Source: CAYNWT01 sp964450955 (GTDB taxonomy: Bacteria > Planctomycetota > Planctomycetia > Planctomycetales > Planctomycetaceae). From it: a DNA stretch of 64,000 nt. Position 1 is the first letter of the stretch. The number at the start of each line of letters is the position of its first letter. The stretch lies in NCBI GenBank assembly GCA_964450955.1, contig CAYVFI010000009.1, positions 1-64,000 on the forward strand, in the 5' to 3' direction. Below the pieces are notes generated by a model, which did not search any database, had not been told where the DNA came from, and worked only from the letters and a program-made list of their open reading frames with translations. A program made the position numbers and the translations under genes. This document shows, piece after piece, positions 8,652 through 16,943 of the stretch.

Positions 8652-10322
8652 ATGATTCGACCAACTCTTGCGTCACTTCTTGTTCTGTTGATTGCTTCAG
8701 CTTCGTCAGCACAGGTTTTCAACGAGAAGTTCGACCACTGGCCGATTGATCTGAAGATTAATGGCAAAGTCATTGTCGCGGGCGAACTGGATGACCCCGG
8801 TGTGATCGGCCAGTTCCTGCGGGCGAACGATCGCAAGCAGCCTGCAACTCTGATCGTGGATTCCAAATTGCCCACGACTGATGCCCAGGGGCTGAAGGAA
8901 CTGTTTGAAGACTCTGATGAATTGAAACTCATCACTTCTGACGAGCTACCGGCGATTGAATCAGCACTGGAAAAGAAGGGCGTTGTCGTTTGGAGTCGGA
9001 CAACGCCGCTGGACACTGCTCAGAAGAAAACAATTGCCGCAGCTGCTCCAGCGTTTCGCAAGTTTGTAAACGACGGTGGAACACTTATTGCATTGGGCAC
9101 CACGGCGGAAGTTGTGTCGGAATTCTATGTCGAAGGAACAGACGCTCGACCGCCGGAGAACAAGGGGCTTAACCTGGTTCCCGACGCTGTCATCGAAACA
9201 AACTACGACGATGTCATCGACCGCGACCGGTTGCTCACTGTCCTGGCCGCACATCGACGGTGTGTGGGAATCGGTCTGGAGAAGAATACGGCTCTGCTAT
9301 TAAGTGGGCGCAAAATGATGGTCGCAGGCGCTGGCAAGGCCACGTTTGTGCTTATGGCAAACGAACGCGAACCGCTGCGTGTGCGTTCCATTCGCAGCAG
9401 CAACGGTCGACGGGTGCGTGATCCTGAATCGGTGCTGATTGACCTGACTCAGTGGCGACGTGATGCGATTGATCGCACGCTGCCCGTGTTCCCAGCCACG
9501 AAACCGCGTCAGCCCATCGTTGAAAACGGAACGCTAATCATTATCGGGGGCGGCGGAACTCCACGCGGACTCATGAACCGGATGGTGGAACTCGCCGGCG
9601 GCAAGGAAGAGGCTCGCATGGTGTATGTGCCATGTGCCGAGGAGGATGACGTAGGCGAACGCCAACGAACGGTCGAATCGTGGAAACGCATGGGCATTAA
9701 GCATGCGACGTTCATTCACACCAAGGATCGCAACAAGGCAAACACGGACGAAGAGTTTCTGGCTCCCCTGAAGGACGCAACCGGCATCTTTTTCGGCGGT
9801 GGGCGACAATGGAATTTTGCTGATTCGTACTACGGAACCAAGGCCCACAAACTGATGAAGGATGTTCTGAAACGCGGTGGAGTCATCGCGGGCTCATCAG
9901 CAGGTGCATCAATCCAGGGGCGTTACCTTGCCAGAGCCACCCCCATTTCAAACTTCAAGATCATGGCGTTCGGATACGAACGCGGCGGACTTGGCTTCCT
10001 GGATGGAGTTGCCATCGATCAGCACTTCAGCCAGCGCGGCCGGCACAAGGATATGACTCAGTTGGTCAACAAGTACCCACAGATCCTGGGCATAGGTATC
10101 GACGAAACCACCGCCATTGTGGTTCAGAAATCAAAGGCCGAAGTCGTGGGCCGCGGCCGAGTTCACTTCTACGACAGGAACCAACCGGTCTATCCCGACA
10201 AGCCCGATTACATCGCGTTGCCAGCCGGTTCTGAATTTGATCTGGTTGAACGTACGGTCTTGAAAGACGCGTCCGAGAAAGATGAATCGGCAGCTACCGA
10301 GGATAGCGACGACGGTCAGTAG
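8652..10322 (+). CDS. Secreted cyanophycinase-like peptidase (family S51)
   Basis: A 556-residue protein with a signal peptide (LASLLVLLIASASSA). From about residue 290 it has the S51 fold: a glycine-rich start IIIGGGGTPRG, a GIFFGGGRQWN segment, and the nucleophile elbow GSSAGAS with candidate catalytic S416, followed by GFLDGVAIDQHFSQRGR and a GIGIDETTAIVV stretch, both typical of cyanophycinase. The N-terminal 280 residues are an extra region with a degenerate gatase-like layout. Cyanophycinase cleaves beta-Asp-Arg dipeptides from cyanophycin, but export argues for another isoaspartyl-type substrate. A GGGGA site precedes the ATG. The gene follows the cupredoxin gene by 128 bp on the same strand. 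Confidence 0.85.
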   Translation: MIRPTLASLLVLLIASASSAQVFNEKFDHWPIDLKINGKVIVAGELDDPGVIGQFLRANDRKQPATLIVDSKLPTTDAQGLKELFEDSDELKLITSDELPAIESALEKKGVVVWSRTTPLDTAQKKTIAAAAPAFRKFVNDGGTLIALGTTAEVVSEFYVEGTDARPPENKGLNLVPDAVIETNYDDVIDRDRLLTVLAAHRRCVGIGLEKNTALLLSGRKMMVAGAGKATFVLMANEREPLRVRSIRSSNGRRVRDPESVLIDLTQWRRDAIDRTLPVFPATKPRQPIVENGTLIIIGGGGTPRGLMNRMVELAGGKEEARMVYVPCAEEDDVGERQRTVESWKRMGIKHATFIHTKDRNKANTDEEFLAPLKDATGIFFGGGRQWNFADSYYGTKAHKLMKDVLKRGGVIAGSSAGASIQGRYLARATPISNFKIMAFGYERGGLGFLDGVAIDQHFSQRGRHKDMTQLVNKYPQILGIGIDETTAIVVQKSKAEVVGRGRVHFYDRNQPVYPDKPDYIALPAGSEFDLVERTVLKDASEKDESAATEDSDDGQ

Positions 10323-10653
10323 CGCGTTGTCGCGTGCCTGCCGCCCAGCATGTCACCTCTCCCGCTTGCGGGAGAGGTCGCGGTCTCAGCCGCGGTAGAG
10401 GGCAAAGCGCAACCCGCAGCACTCAGTAAAAAACACTTCCAACCGAACACAACAACCAGCCCCCTCATTCCAAGGGATAAGACCCCCCAACCTCGCCCGC
10501 AAGCGGCAAAAGGGCTAGCTACCTTTGTGGCTACAGGGTCTGGGTCCGGAACGTAGTGATTGTTCGGGCTGAAGCTGATCAAGATGTTTGGAAATGAACA
10601 CGGACTGCGGGCCAAGTACGTAGTACGTTTACCTGACCTCGCATGAGATAGAA
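10323..10653. repeat. Intergenic region with a perfect hairpin (10355-10378)
   Basis: An 11-bp perfect inverted repeat, acctctcccgc / gcgggagaggt, with a 2-base loop lies at 10355-10378, 32 bp after the cyanophycinase-like gene. A related but degraded block (cctcgcccgcaagcgg) lies near 10491. No T-run follows, so this is more likely a REP-type element than an intrinsic terminator. No gene was recognised in the remainder. Confidence 0.6.
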
Positions 10654-11304
10654 ATGGCCCCAGACTATCAGCGACAATCAGACCGGTACGAGCTCTCGGG
10701 ATCAAACGAACACTTTAAGTGTTCAATTATCGACGACGGTTCCACGACCCCGATCGGAGTCATTCTGAACAACGTTTCGGTTGGCGGTGCGCAAGTCACG
10801 CTGCCTTATCGGGTGCTTGAGGGCCACGAGTTCAAATTGCAAATGGGGTCCGAACGCGGTGTGCTGGAAACAGCGGCCTGCACTGTCCGTTGGACCGTGC
10901 CGGGCCACGATGGCTGGGTTTGTGGGTGCCAATTCAAGACCCAGTTGGACAACGCCTTCCTTGACGACCTTGCCCGTGTGGGTGTGTTGGAGCGTCGAGA
11001 CAACCTGCGGTTCGATATCGCTGTGGACTGCAAGGTGCGGGTTGAGGGAAACCCGGCGGAACACGCCGCGACTTTGGTTGATTACTCGAACGGCGGCGTC
11101 GGGATGACGATTGCTGGTGAGATTCCAATCGGCCGCAAAGCTTTGCTGCAGGTCGATGGACCAGACGGTTCGCCGGTTCGATTCTTTACCCACATCCAGT
11201 GGTGCGAGCGCGGCCAAAGACGATACAAAGCTGGCTTGAAATTTCTGCGAGACGCCGACGCCGACGCTTTTCTGGACTGCGCCGACGCGCTGACGGAAGC
11301 CTAG
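10654..11304 (+). CDS. Tandem PilZ-domain protein (c-di-GMP receptor candidate)
   Basis: A 216-residue cytoplasmic protein made of two PilZ-type beta-barrel domains. Domain 1 has R7-QSD-R11 and N40-VSVGG45; domain 2 has R115-DNL-R119 and D143-YSNGG148. Both thus carry the RxxxR and (D/N)xSxxG motifs that bind cyclic di-GMP in PilZ proteins. No output domain or membrane segment is visible, so it probably acts by protein contact. No linked diguanylate cyclase or motility gene is nearby. The assignment of both domains rests on these motifs and on the GLKF ending typical of PilZ. Confidence 0.82.
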   Translation: MAPDYQRQSDRYELSGSNEHFKCSIIDDGSTTPIGVILNNVSVGGAQVTLPYRVLEGHEFKLQMGSERGVLETAACTVRWTVPGHDGWVCGCQFKTQLDNAFLDDLARVGVLERRDNLRFDIAVDCKVRVEGNPAEHAATLVDYSNGGVGMTIAGEIPIGRKALLQVDGPDGSPVRFFTHIQWCERGQRRYKAGLKFLRDADADAFLDCADALTEA

Positions 11305-11505
11305 GTCCGGAAACCGTGTAATTTGGGTCCATGATACTTGTTGTCGTGAACGGCTCACGCGCCCGGCAGCGACCGCGACTCAACTGCACCAAAATTTTCA
11401 GCGGCTACGGAAATGTCAGGTTTCTGCGATACTCCAGTAGTCCGCGCGGGCGTGGGCACCGTTGCATTCAACAATTTCGCACCACCAACAACAAACGGCT
11501 CCGCC

Positions 11506-11763
11506 ATGAACCTACAGATCATCTACTGCCACCTGTGAGCATCCTACGGCCCAAAAGTCGCGAGTTACGCGGCTGCGATCAAAGAACAACTTGGCGTGGG
11601 ACCTGAATTACTGGAAGGCAAACGCGGGCAGTTTGACGTCGTCGTGGACGGACAGACTGTTGTCTCGCGCAAAGGTGGTTTGCTGGCGATGTTGTTCAAG
11701 AAGCCGTGGCCTGAAGTGGGCGAAGTCGTGGCAGCCGTTAAGACAAGCGGATCTGCCCAGTAG
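11506..11763 (+). CDS. SelW/Rdx-family selenoprotein, in-frame TGA read as selenocysteine
   Basis: Reading through one TGA (11536-11538) gives an 85-residue protein that matches the Rdx (SelW/SelT/SelH-like) thioredoxin-fold family along its length. The N-terminal beta-strand leads to the redox motif C8-H-L-U11, i.e. CxxU in place of CxxC, followed by YGPKVASYAAAIKEQLG, LLEGKRGQFDVVVDGQ and TVVSRKGG, the classical family blocks. Frame and similarity continue on both sides of the TGA and end at a TAG, so a chance stop or pseudogene is unlikely. The ATG at 11506 has no strong ribosome binding site. Rdx proteins are small thiol oxidoreductases whose targets are poorly known. The genome must encode SelA/SelB/SelC/SelD, none of which is in the window. 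A standard gene caller would miss or split this gene. Confidence 0.87.
11557..11573 (+). promoter_or_regulatory. Candidate bacterial SECIS hairpin after the TGA
   Basis: Bases gtcgcg (11557-11562) pair with cgcggc (11568-11573) around the loop agtta, giving a six-pair stem including one G-U pair. The loop starts 25 bases after the TGA and contains a GU, the spacing and loop feature expected for the apical stem recognised by bacterial SelB. The lower stem is not obvious. Confidence 0.5.
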
Positions 11764-11799
11764 TTTTACAACCACGAATTTGGCGAATTAGGTGCTCGG

Positions 11800-11827
11800 C
11801 GTCGTAGTGGACGAGGCTACGAGTCCC
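11800..11827. repeat. Dispersed repeat, copy 1
   Basis: The segment gtagtggacgaggctacgag with a following tcccgg recurs, with two changes, at 20411-20437. It lies in the short gap between the selenoprotein gene and the convergent DUF1501 gene. Confidence 0.55.
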
Positions 11828-11872
11828 GGGTGCCTTGAGAGGTAGCGAGGGGGAGCATCGCTTCCGCATCGC

Positions 11873-13381
11873 TCACGCAATTACATCCTGGACAACTTCC
11901 CCATGCACGTCAGTCAAACGGAAATGCCGTCCCTGGAACTTGTAAGTCAGGCGTTCGTGGTCGATTCCAAGTAGGTGCAGAATCGTGGCCTGAAAGTCGT
12001 GGGGGTTCACGGGTTTGTCGGCGACGTTGAACGCGAAGTCGTCGCTTGAACCGTAAGTGTGGCCTTGTTTGATGCCGCCGCCGGCGAGCCAACTGGTGAA
12101 GACGTACGGGTGATGATCGCGGCCGATTCGGTCGTTGTTGGGGCGTTTCTGTTTGAACGGGGTCCGTCCGAATTCGCCGGACCACACGACCAACGTGTCT
12201 TCCAACAGACCGCGTTGCTTCAGGTCTTTGACCAGCGCGGCGGCGGGTTGGTCGGTGTCGCGGCACTGGATTTCAAACTGGGTCATGATGTTGTTGTGAT
12301 GATCCCAGCCAGCGTGGAACAGTTGGATGAACCGCGTTCCCTTTTCCGCCAACTTGCGAGCCATCAAACAGTTGTACGCGAACGATCCCTGGCGATGCAC
12401 ATCGGGGCCGTACATGTCCAGCGTCGCTTTGCTCTCGCGGGTGAGGTCGGTCATCTCAGGAACCGATGCCTGCATCTTGTACGCCATTTCGTACTGAGCG
12501 ATCCGCGTGGCAATCTCCGGGTCGCCGACTTGCTGGTGATGCATCGCGTTCAATTTGCCCAGTCCATCAAGCAGCAAACGCCGCGTCTTGCGGTCCATGC
12601 CCTTGGGGTCAGACAGATACAGAACCGGGTCGCCCGTGCCGCGGAACTTCACGCCCTGAAATTTCGTCGGCAGGAACCCGCTGCTCCAGTAGAAGTCGTA
12701 GAATATTTGACCGCATGATGCTTCTTTATCTCGCGATGTCATGACCACGAAACCAGGCACGTCACTGGCTTCGGCTCCAAGCCCGTACGTGAGCCACGAA
12801 CCCATGCTCGGGCGGCCAGGTTGTTCGCCGCCGGTCAGGAAGAACGTGATCGCCGGCGCGTGGTTGACCTGTGTTGTGTGCATCGACTTGATGAACGTGA
12901 TGTCGTCCACGATCGACGCCGTGTGTGGCAGGAAGTTGCACACGGGTGCGCCGCAGTCGCCGTATTGCCGGAATGTTGTGATTGACGGCAGGACGGCTTT
13001 GTCCTTCTGCCCCTGCGTCATCGTGCTGAAGCGGCGCCCTTTGAGAATCGAATCCGGCAACTGCTGCCCGGCGAACTTCTTCATCCCCGGTTTGGGGTCG
13101 AACATGTCCAAATGCGGCGGACCACCATTCATCAACAGATAGATGACGCGTTTCGCCTTCGGAAAGAAGTGCGGCAAATCGGGGAGCCCAGGAGAGGGTC
13201 GGGAGTCTTCTCCGTCGGCCCCGTTTCCTGACGCCGGGGAGTCCCCACTGGAAAAGACTCCCGACCCTTTTGCATCTTCACCGAGCAACGATGCCAGCGC
13301 GGCGGCACCGATGCCGGTTCCGGCCTGGCCAAGCAGTTGGCGGCGGCTGATGTTACGTTGATGTTCGATGATTGGATTCAT
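11873..13381 (-). CDS. DUF1501 protein with Tat signal
   Basis: A 502-residue member of the DUF1501 family (sulfatase-like alkaline-phosphatase fold, function unknown) found in large numbers in planctomycetes. The N-terminus has a twin-arginine signal, SRRQLLGQAGTGIGAAAL, so it is exported folded. Family blocks include KAKRVIYLLMNGGPPHLDMF, EFGRTPF and a C-terminal LLGIDHERLTYKFQGR. Residues about 39-62, between the signal and the conserved start, are encoded by an inserted palindrome (13196-13267). It follows the PSCyt/DUF1549 gene, the usual operon partner, with a repeat-filled 119-bp gap. The two proteins are thought to be exported together; their substrate is unknown. Confidence 0.9.
   Translation of the reverse strand: MNPIIEHQRNISRRQLLGQAGTGIGAAALASLLGEDAKGSGVFSSGDSPASGNGADGEDSRPSPGLPDLPHFFPKAKRVIYLLMNGGPPHLDMFDPKPGMKKFAGQQLPDSILKGRRFSTMTQGQKDKAVLPSITTFRQYGDCGAPVCNFLPHTASIVDDITFIKSMHTTQVNHAPAITFFLTGGEQPGRPSMGSWLTYGLGAEASDVPGFVVMTSRDKEASCGQIFYDFYWSSGFLPTKFQGVKFRGTGDPVLYLSDPKGMDRKTRRLLLDGLGKLNAMHHQQVGDPEIATRIAQYEMAYKMQASVPEMTDLTRESKATLDMYGPDVHRQGSFAYNCLMARKLAEKGTRFIQLFHAGWDHHNNIMTQFEIQCRDTDQPAAALVKDLKQRGLLEDTLVVWSGEFGRTPFKQKRPNNDRIGRDHHPYVFTSWLAGGGIKQGHTYGSSDDFAFNVADKPVNPHDFQATILHLLGIDHERLTYKFQGRHFRLTDVHGEVVQDVIA
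13196..13267. repeat. Palindromic element captured in frame within the DUF1501 gene
   Basis: Arms 13196-13213 (gggtcgggagtcttctcc) and 13250-13267 are reverse complements with one mismatch in 18 and a 36-bp loop. On the coding strand it gives a Gly/Ser/Asp-rich stretch (GVFSSGDSPASG and on) in the linker right after the Tat signal. The frame is kept. Confidence 0.8.
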
Positions 13382-13390
13382 GGATAACCT

Positions 13391-13476
13391 ATGTAGCCGA
13401 CTGAGGCCCTCAGTCGGTTCGTCGCGAAAGCGACGACTCTGTGTGCGTGCCGACTGAGGGCCTCAGTCGGCTACAT
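13391..13476. repeat. 27-bp perfect inverted repeat with nested palindromes
   Basis: Arms 13391-13417 and 13450-13476 are perfect reverse complements over 27 bp around a 32-bp loop. Each arm is itself a palindrome (ccgactgagg, one base, cctcagtcgg), and the loop contains gtcgc-gaaa-gcgac, a hairpin with a GNRA-type loop (13421-13434). The element fills the gap between the PSCyt/DUF1549 and DUF1501 genes. It looks like a mobile REP/BIME-type unit; it could also act on the mRNA as a processing site. Confidence 0.85.
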
Positions 13477-13500
13477 TTCTGTCGGCCCGCACAGCGGACC

Positions 13501-15954
13501 CTACTCGCGCGTGATCACTTCGTCCAAATTGAAAACCAGATTGCACAAAGCTGTAAACGCCGCGACTTCACTGGCGTCGAGGTCCGCGTTCTTTGGAGCC
13601 GCTCCGACGGAAGCCAGTTTTGTCGCGTCTTCTTTGTTGTTCCTGTAGGTCGTACGTAGCTCAGCCAGCTTCCGCGACAGCACTGCGACTTCTTGGTCGG
13701 ATGCGTCGCGACCGCTCACCTGGCGGAACGCGAATCGAATCCGTGCTGCGTCGTCTTTGTTCTCGCTGACGATCCGTTCGGCAAACACGCGGGCCGCTTC
13801 GACGTACGTTACGTCGTTCATCGTGACCAACGCGTGCAGCGGCGAGTTGGTTCGGGGTGGCTTCACCTCGCACGTTTGTCGCTTGGCAACATCGAAAAAC
13901 GTCGTCGGCCCGACAATGCGTCGCCAGAATAAGTACAAGCTGCGGCGGTACAACTTCCCACCGGAGTCCGGCTTGTACTTGATCTTCCCGAATGTCGCCT
14001 CGGCCCAGATGCCTTCCGGCTGATACGAATTGACCGATGGCCCGCCACGTTCGCGGTTCAACAAGCCGCTGACTGCCAACGCCTGATCGCGAATCATCCA
14101 CGACGCCAATCGGAACCGAGCCCCCCGCGCGAGTAGCCGGTTGTCGGGATCGTTTGCGTACGCTTCGGCTCCGGCTGCCGACGATTGCCGATACGTAGCA
14201 CTCATCATGAGTTGCTTGATGAACCGCTTCACATCCCAGCCGGATTCCACAAAGTCCACGGCCAGCCAATCCAGCAGTTGCGGGTGCGTTGGCTTCTGCC
14301 CCTGAACCCCGAAGTCTTCCGGAGTTCGAACCAGCCCGGCTCCGAAGAATGTCTGCCACAGCCGGTTCACTGTCACGCGAGCCGTCAGCGGGTTCTCCGG
14401 ATCGACGATCCACTTCGCCAGCGTCATGCGGTTCACGTCGCCCGCGTCTGGTTGGTGCAAACCTCGCACGACAGACGACGATACCTTTCGCCCCGGCTGA
14501 TTGTAGATGCCCGTCTTCAGCACAAACGTGTCACGCTTCTTCGAATCCTGCATGATCATCACGCGCGGCAGACGTGAGCTAATTTCGTCACGCTTTTTGA
14601 AAGTGGCACCAAGCTCATTCACCCACTTCACATATTGGGGTGCCGTCGCATTGTACGTTCCCTGCCAATAGCCGAACCGCTTCGGATCACGCTTGAGAAC
14701 CGGCTTCATCAGTTCGGCCCGAAACTCTTTCGCAAGCCCCTTTGCTCGCTCAGAGTCACCGGCCGGCTTGCCCTGCGCTCGCGGAAAGAACGTTAGCTCG
14801 AACTCGCTGATCTTGTCCGCGAGTTCGCGAGTGCGATTGTTGAGTTGTTGCAGCCGATCGCTTGTTGGCTCATCCCTGTAAGCAACAACCGGCGGTGTTT
14901 GGCCGTTGCCGCCGCCACCGTTGACCGGCGTTCGATTGAACACGGCAAACAGTCCGTAGTAGTCGTCCAGCGTAATCGGGTCGTACTTGTGATCGTGACA
15001 CCGCGAACACGTCATTGTCAGCCCAAGCCATGTGGTGGATGTCGTTTCAACCTGATCGAAGATGTACTCGACGCGGTTCTCTTCCGCGATGCGTCCGCCT
15101 TCGCCGTTGATCATGTGGTTCCGATTGAACCCAGTGGCAATCCGCTGCGCGACGGTGGCATCGGGAATCATGTCGCCTGCGAGTTGTTCAACGGTAAACT
15201 GGTCGTAGGGCATGTTGTCATTGAACGCCTGCACCACCCAATCGCGCCATGGCCACATGGTTCGAGATTGATCGCCCTGGTAACCATTGGTGTCGGCGTA
15301 CCGCGCGATATCGAGCCAATCCCAGGCCATGCGTTCGCCGAAGGATGGCGACGCGAGCAGACGGTCAAGAACCTTCGGGTAGGCGTCCGATGACTGATCG
15401 GCGACGAACGCCTCGACCTGGCTTGGAGTTGGAGGCAGCCCCGTCAGATCAAACGTCACTCGGCGGATCAACGTGCGTCTCTCCGCTGCCGCAAGCGGCC
15501 CGACGTTCTTCCGTTTCAATTGACTCAGGACGAACCTATCGATGTCGTTGCGTACCCAGCCATCATCCACCTGCGGCGGAGCAGGGCGCTGCGGTTTCAC
15601 AAACGCCCAGTGCTTGCCCCACTTCGCTCCGCTATCGATCCAGCGTTTGATGACGACCTGCTGTTTGTCGGTCAGAGTCCGCTTCAGCGCCGGCGGCGGC
15701 ATGACCTCATCGGGGTCATTGCTCAGGATCCGCCGAAGAAGCTCGCTTTCACCGCTCTTGCCAGGAACGACAATCGCGGCTTCCGTCCGCAAAGTACTGT
15801 CTGCGAGATCCAACCGCAGGTCCGCCTCGCGTGCTCCCTCATCAGGCCCATGACAATGGAAGCAATTGTCTGAGAGAATCGGTAACACGTCCCGAGCGAA
15901 ATCGACATCGTCGCTGGAAGCCACCAAACAGATCGAAAACAACAAGGCATTCAT
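13501..15954 (-). CDS. PSCyt1-DUF1549-DUF1553 secreted protein
   Basis: An 817-residue exported protein of the planctomycete cytochrome-like family. A short signal (MNALLFSICLVAS) precedes a PSCyt1 domain with the haem-like motif C31-FH-C34-H35. Next comes DUF1549 (PSCyt2), with WDWLDIARYADTNGY and a second CSRCHDHKYDP motif, and then DUF1553 (PSD1), with NPLTARVTVNRLWQTFFG. Whether haem is bound is unproven; the motif fits c-type attachment. It is the upstream gene of a pair with DUF1501, a pairing repeated at 43.8-48.6 kb in this window. arfB lies 172 bp upstream on the same strand. Confidence 0.92.
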   Translation of the reverse strand: MNALLFSICLVASSDDVDFARDVLPILSDNCFHCHGPDEGAREADLRLDLADSTLRTEAAIVVPGKSGESELLRRILSNDPDEVMPPPALKRTLTDKQQVVIKRWIDSGAKWGKHWAFVKPQRPAPPQVDDGWVRNDIDRFVLSQLKRKNVGPLAAAERRTLIRRVTFDLTGLPPTPSQVEAFVADQSSDAYPKVLDRLLASPSFGERMAWDWLDIARYADTNGYQGDQSRTMWPWRDWVVQAFNDNMPYDQFTVEQLAGDMIPDATVAQRIATGFNRNHMINGEGGRIAEENRVEYIFDQVETTSTTWLGLTMTCSRCHDHKYDPITLDDYYGLFAVFNRTPVNGGGGNGQTPPVVAYRDEPTSDRLQQLNNRTRELADKISEFELTFFPRAQGKPAGDSERAKGLAKEFRAELMKPVLKRDPKRFGYWQGTYNATAPQYVKWVNELGATFKKRDEISSRLPRVMIMQDSKKRDTFVLKTGIYNQPGRKVSSSVVRGLHQPDAGDVNRMTLAKWIVDPENPLTARVTVNRLWQTFFGAGLVRTPEDFGVQGQKPTHPQLLDWLAVDFVESGWDVKRFIKQLMMSATYRQSSAAGAEAYANDPDNRLLARGARFRLASWMIRDQALAVSGLLNRERGGPSVNSYQPEGIWAEATFGKIKYKPDSGGKLYRRSLYLFWRRIVGPTTFFDVAKRQTCEVKPPRTNSPLHALVTMNDVTYVEAARVFAERIVSENKDDAARIRFAFRQVSGRDASDQEVAVLSRKLAELRTTYRNNKEDATKLASVGAAPKNADLDASEVAAFTALCNLVFNLDEVITRE

Positions 15955-16126
15955 ATCCGGATCATATCGGACTTTGCCGCATCATCGCATTCGCAAAACG
16001 CCGAATGTCGTCCGAACCGGAATTCTTTGGACAAAACCGCGCCCGGACAATTAAAGGGGCGGCGAACCGATGTCCGCAAGCTTGTCAGCTGCCAGCTTTC
16101 GGGTGCGACATTGGGACCGCACGATT

Positions 16127-16546
16127 TCAGTCGCTCAGCGGCTTGCGTCGCATTTGCTTCTTGGACGATGCCTTGCGTTTGGCGTCCAAACGGCGTTCGT
16201 TGGAACCGCGTGATGGCTTCGTTGGCTTTCGCTTTCGAGGCGCGGTGGCGACTTCCTGTAGCAGGCCTCGCAGTTTTTCCAGCACGTCGGCCACGTTGCG
16301 ACCTTGATCGCGGTAACGCTGGCTTTGCATGACCAGGTCGCCGTCCTTTGTGATGCGGCGGTGGTACTTGGCCTGGAACCGACGGCGCACGTCGTCGGGA
16401 AGCGTCTTGCTGTTGATGACGCTCCAACGAATCGTCACCTTCGTATTGACCTTGTTGACATTCTGCCCGCCCGGACCGCCACTGCGCGAGAACGTGAAGT
16501 CGAACTCGGTGAATGGGATTTGAATGCGGTGGTTGACTTTAAGCAT
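16127..16546 (-). CDS. arfB: Alternative ribosome-rescue factor ArfB (peptidyl-tRNA hydrolase)
   Basis: A 139-residue class-I release-factor-like protein that frees stalled ribosomes. The catalytic loop SGGPGGQNVNKVNTK near residue 22 holds the GGQ motif. The protein lacks codon-recognition domains and ends in a lysine/arginine-rich tail (RKRKPTKPSRG and on) that in ArfB enters the empty mRNA channel. Length and layout match the family. It is the last gene of a probable esterase-cutA-arfB run with gaps of 45 and 34 bp. Confidence 0.93.
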   Translation of the reverse strand: MLKVNHRIQIPFTEFDFTFSRSGGPGGQNVNKVNTKVTIRWSVINSKTLPDDVRRRFQAKYHRRITKDGDLVMQSQRYRDQGRNVADVLEKLRGLLQEVATAPRKRKPTKPSRGSNERRLDAKRKASSKKQMRRKPLSD

Positions 16547-16580
16547 GGCGGATGCAGATCAATTCCTGTGACGCGAGTCG

Positions 16581-16898
16581 TTAGTTCTCTGGTAGTTGTT
16601 CGGTCAGCCACGATCGGTAATCGTCAGACGCATCGTGGATTAGGAATTCCACGATCTCGGGGACGTCGTAGGTATGGAGTTCCCCAATCAAAGTTCGCAG
16701 CGCGGTGGAGTGATCTGTGGACGTCTTTAGTTCACATCGAAATTCAGAAGCCGACTCAACCTGTCCTTCCCAGCGATAGACACTCTGGATCGGAACAATT
16801 TGAACACACGCTGCCAGACGTTGGGTTACCGCTGCATCAGCGATTCGCCGGGCGAGTTCTTCTGTGTCTGTGGTTGTGTGCAGCACGACGAAGTTCAT
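16581..16898 (-). CDS. cutA: Divalent-cation tolerance protein CutA
   Basis: A 105-residue protein of the CutA family (trimeric ferredoxin-like fold). It begins MNFVVLHTTTD, as in the family, and has RLAACVQIVPIQSVYRWEG and HTYDVPEIVEF blocks. An upstream in-frame start at 16940 would add 14 residues and is not supported by the family. CutA was linked to copper tolerance, but its role is still debated. It sits between a secreted esterase and arfB. Confidence 0.93.
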   Translation of the reverse strand: MNFVVLHTTTDTEELARRIADAAVTQRLAACVQIVPIQSVYRWEGQVESASEFRCELKTSTDHSTALRTLIGELHTYDVPEIVEFLIHDASDDYRSWLTEQLPEN

Positions 16899-16943
16899 TC
16901 GTATTCCTTGCCCGATGCTATGAAAGATGAACGACCCCAATCA

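Noticed and set aside
11506..11763. Selenoprotein frame as a pseudogene with a premature stop
   Set aside because: Family similarity continues past the TGA without frameshift, and the TGA is at the exact redox position where Sec occurs in the family.
12059..12744. Plus-strand frames opposite the DUF1501 gene
   Set aside because: They mirror a well-supported DUF1501 gene, and no family is recognisable.
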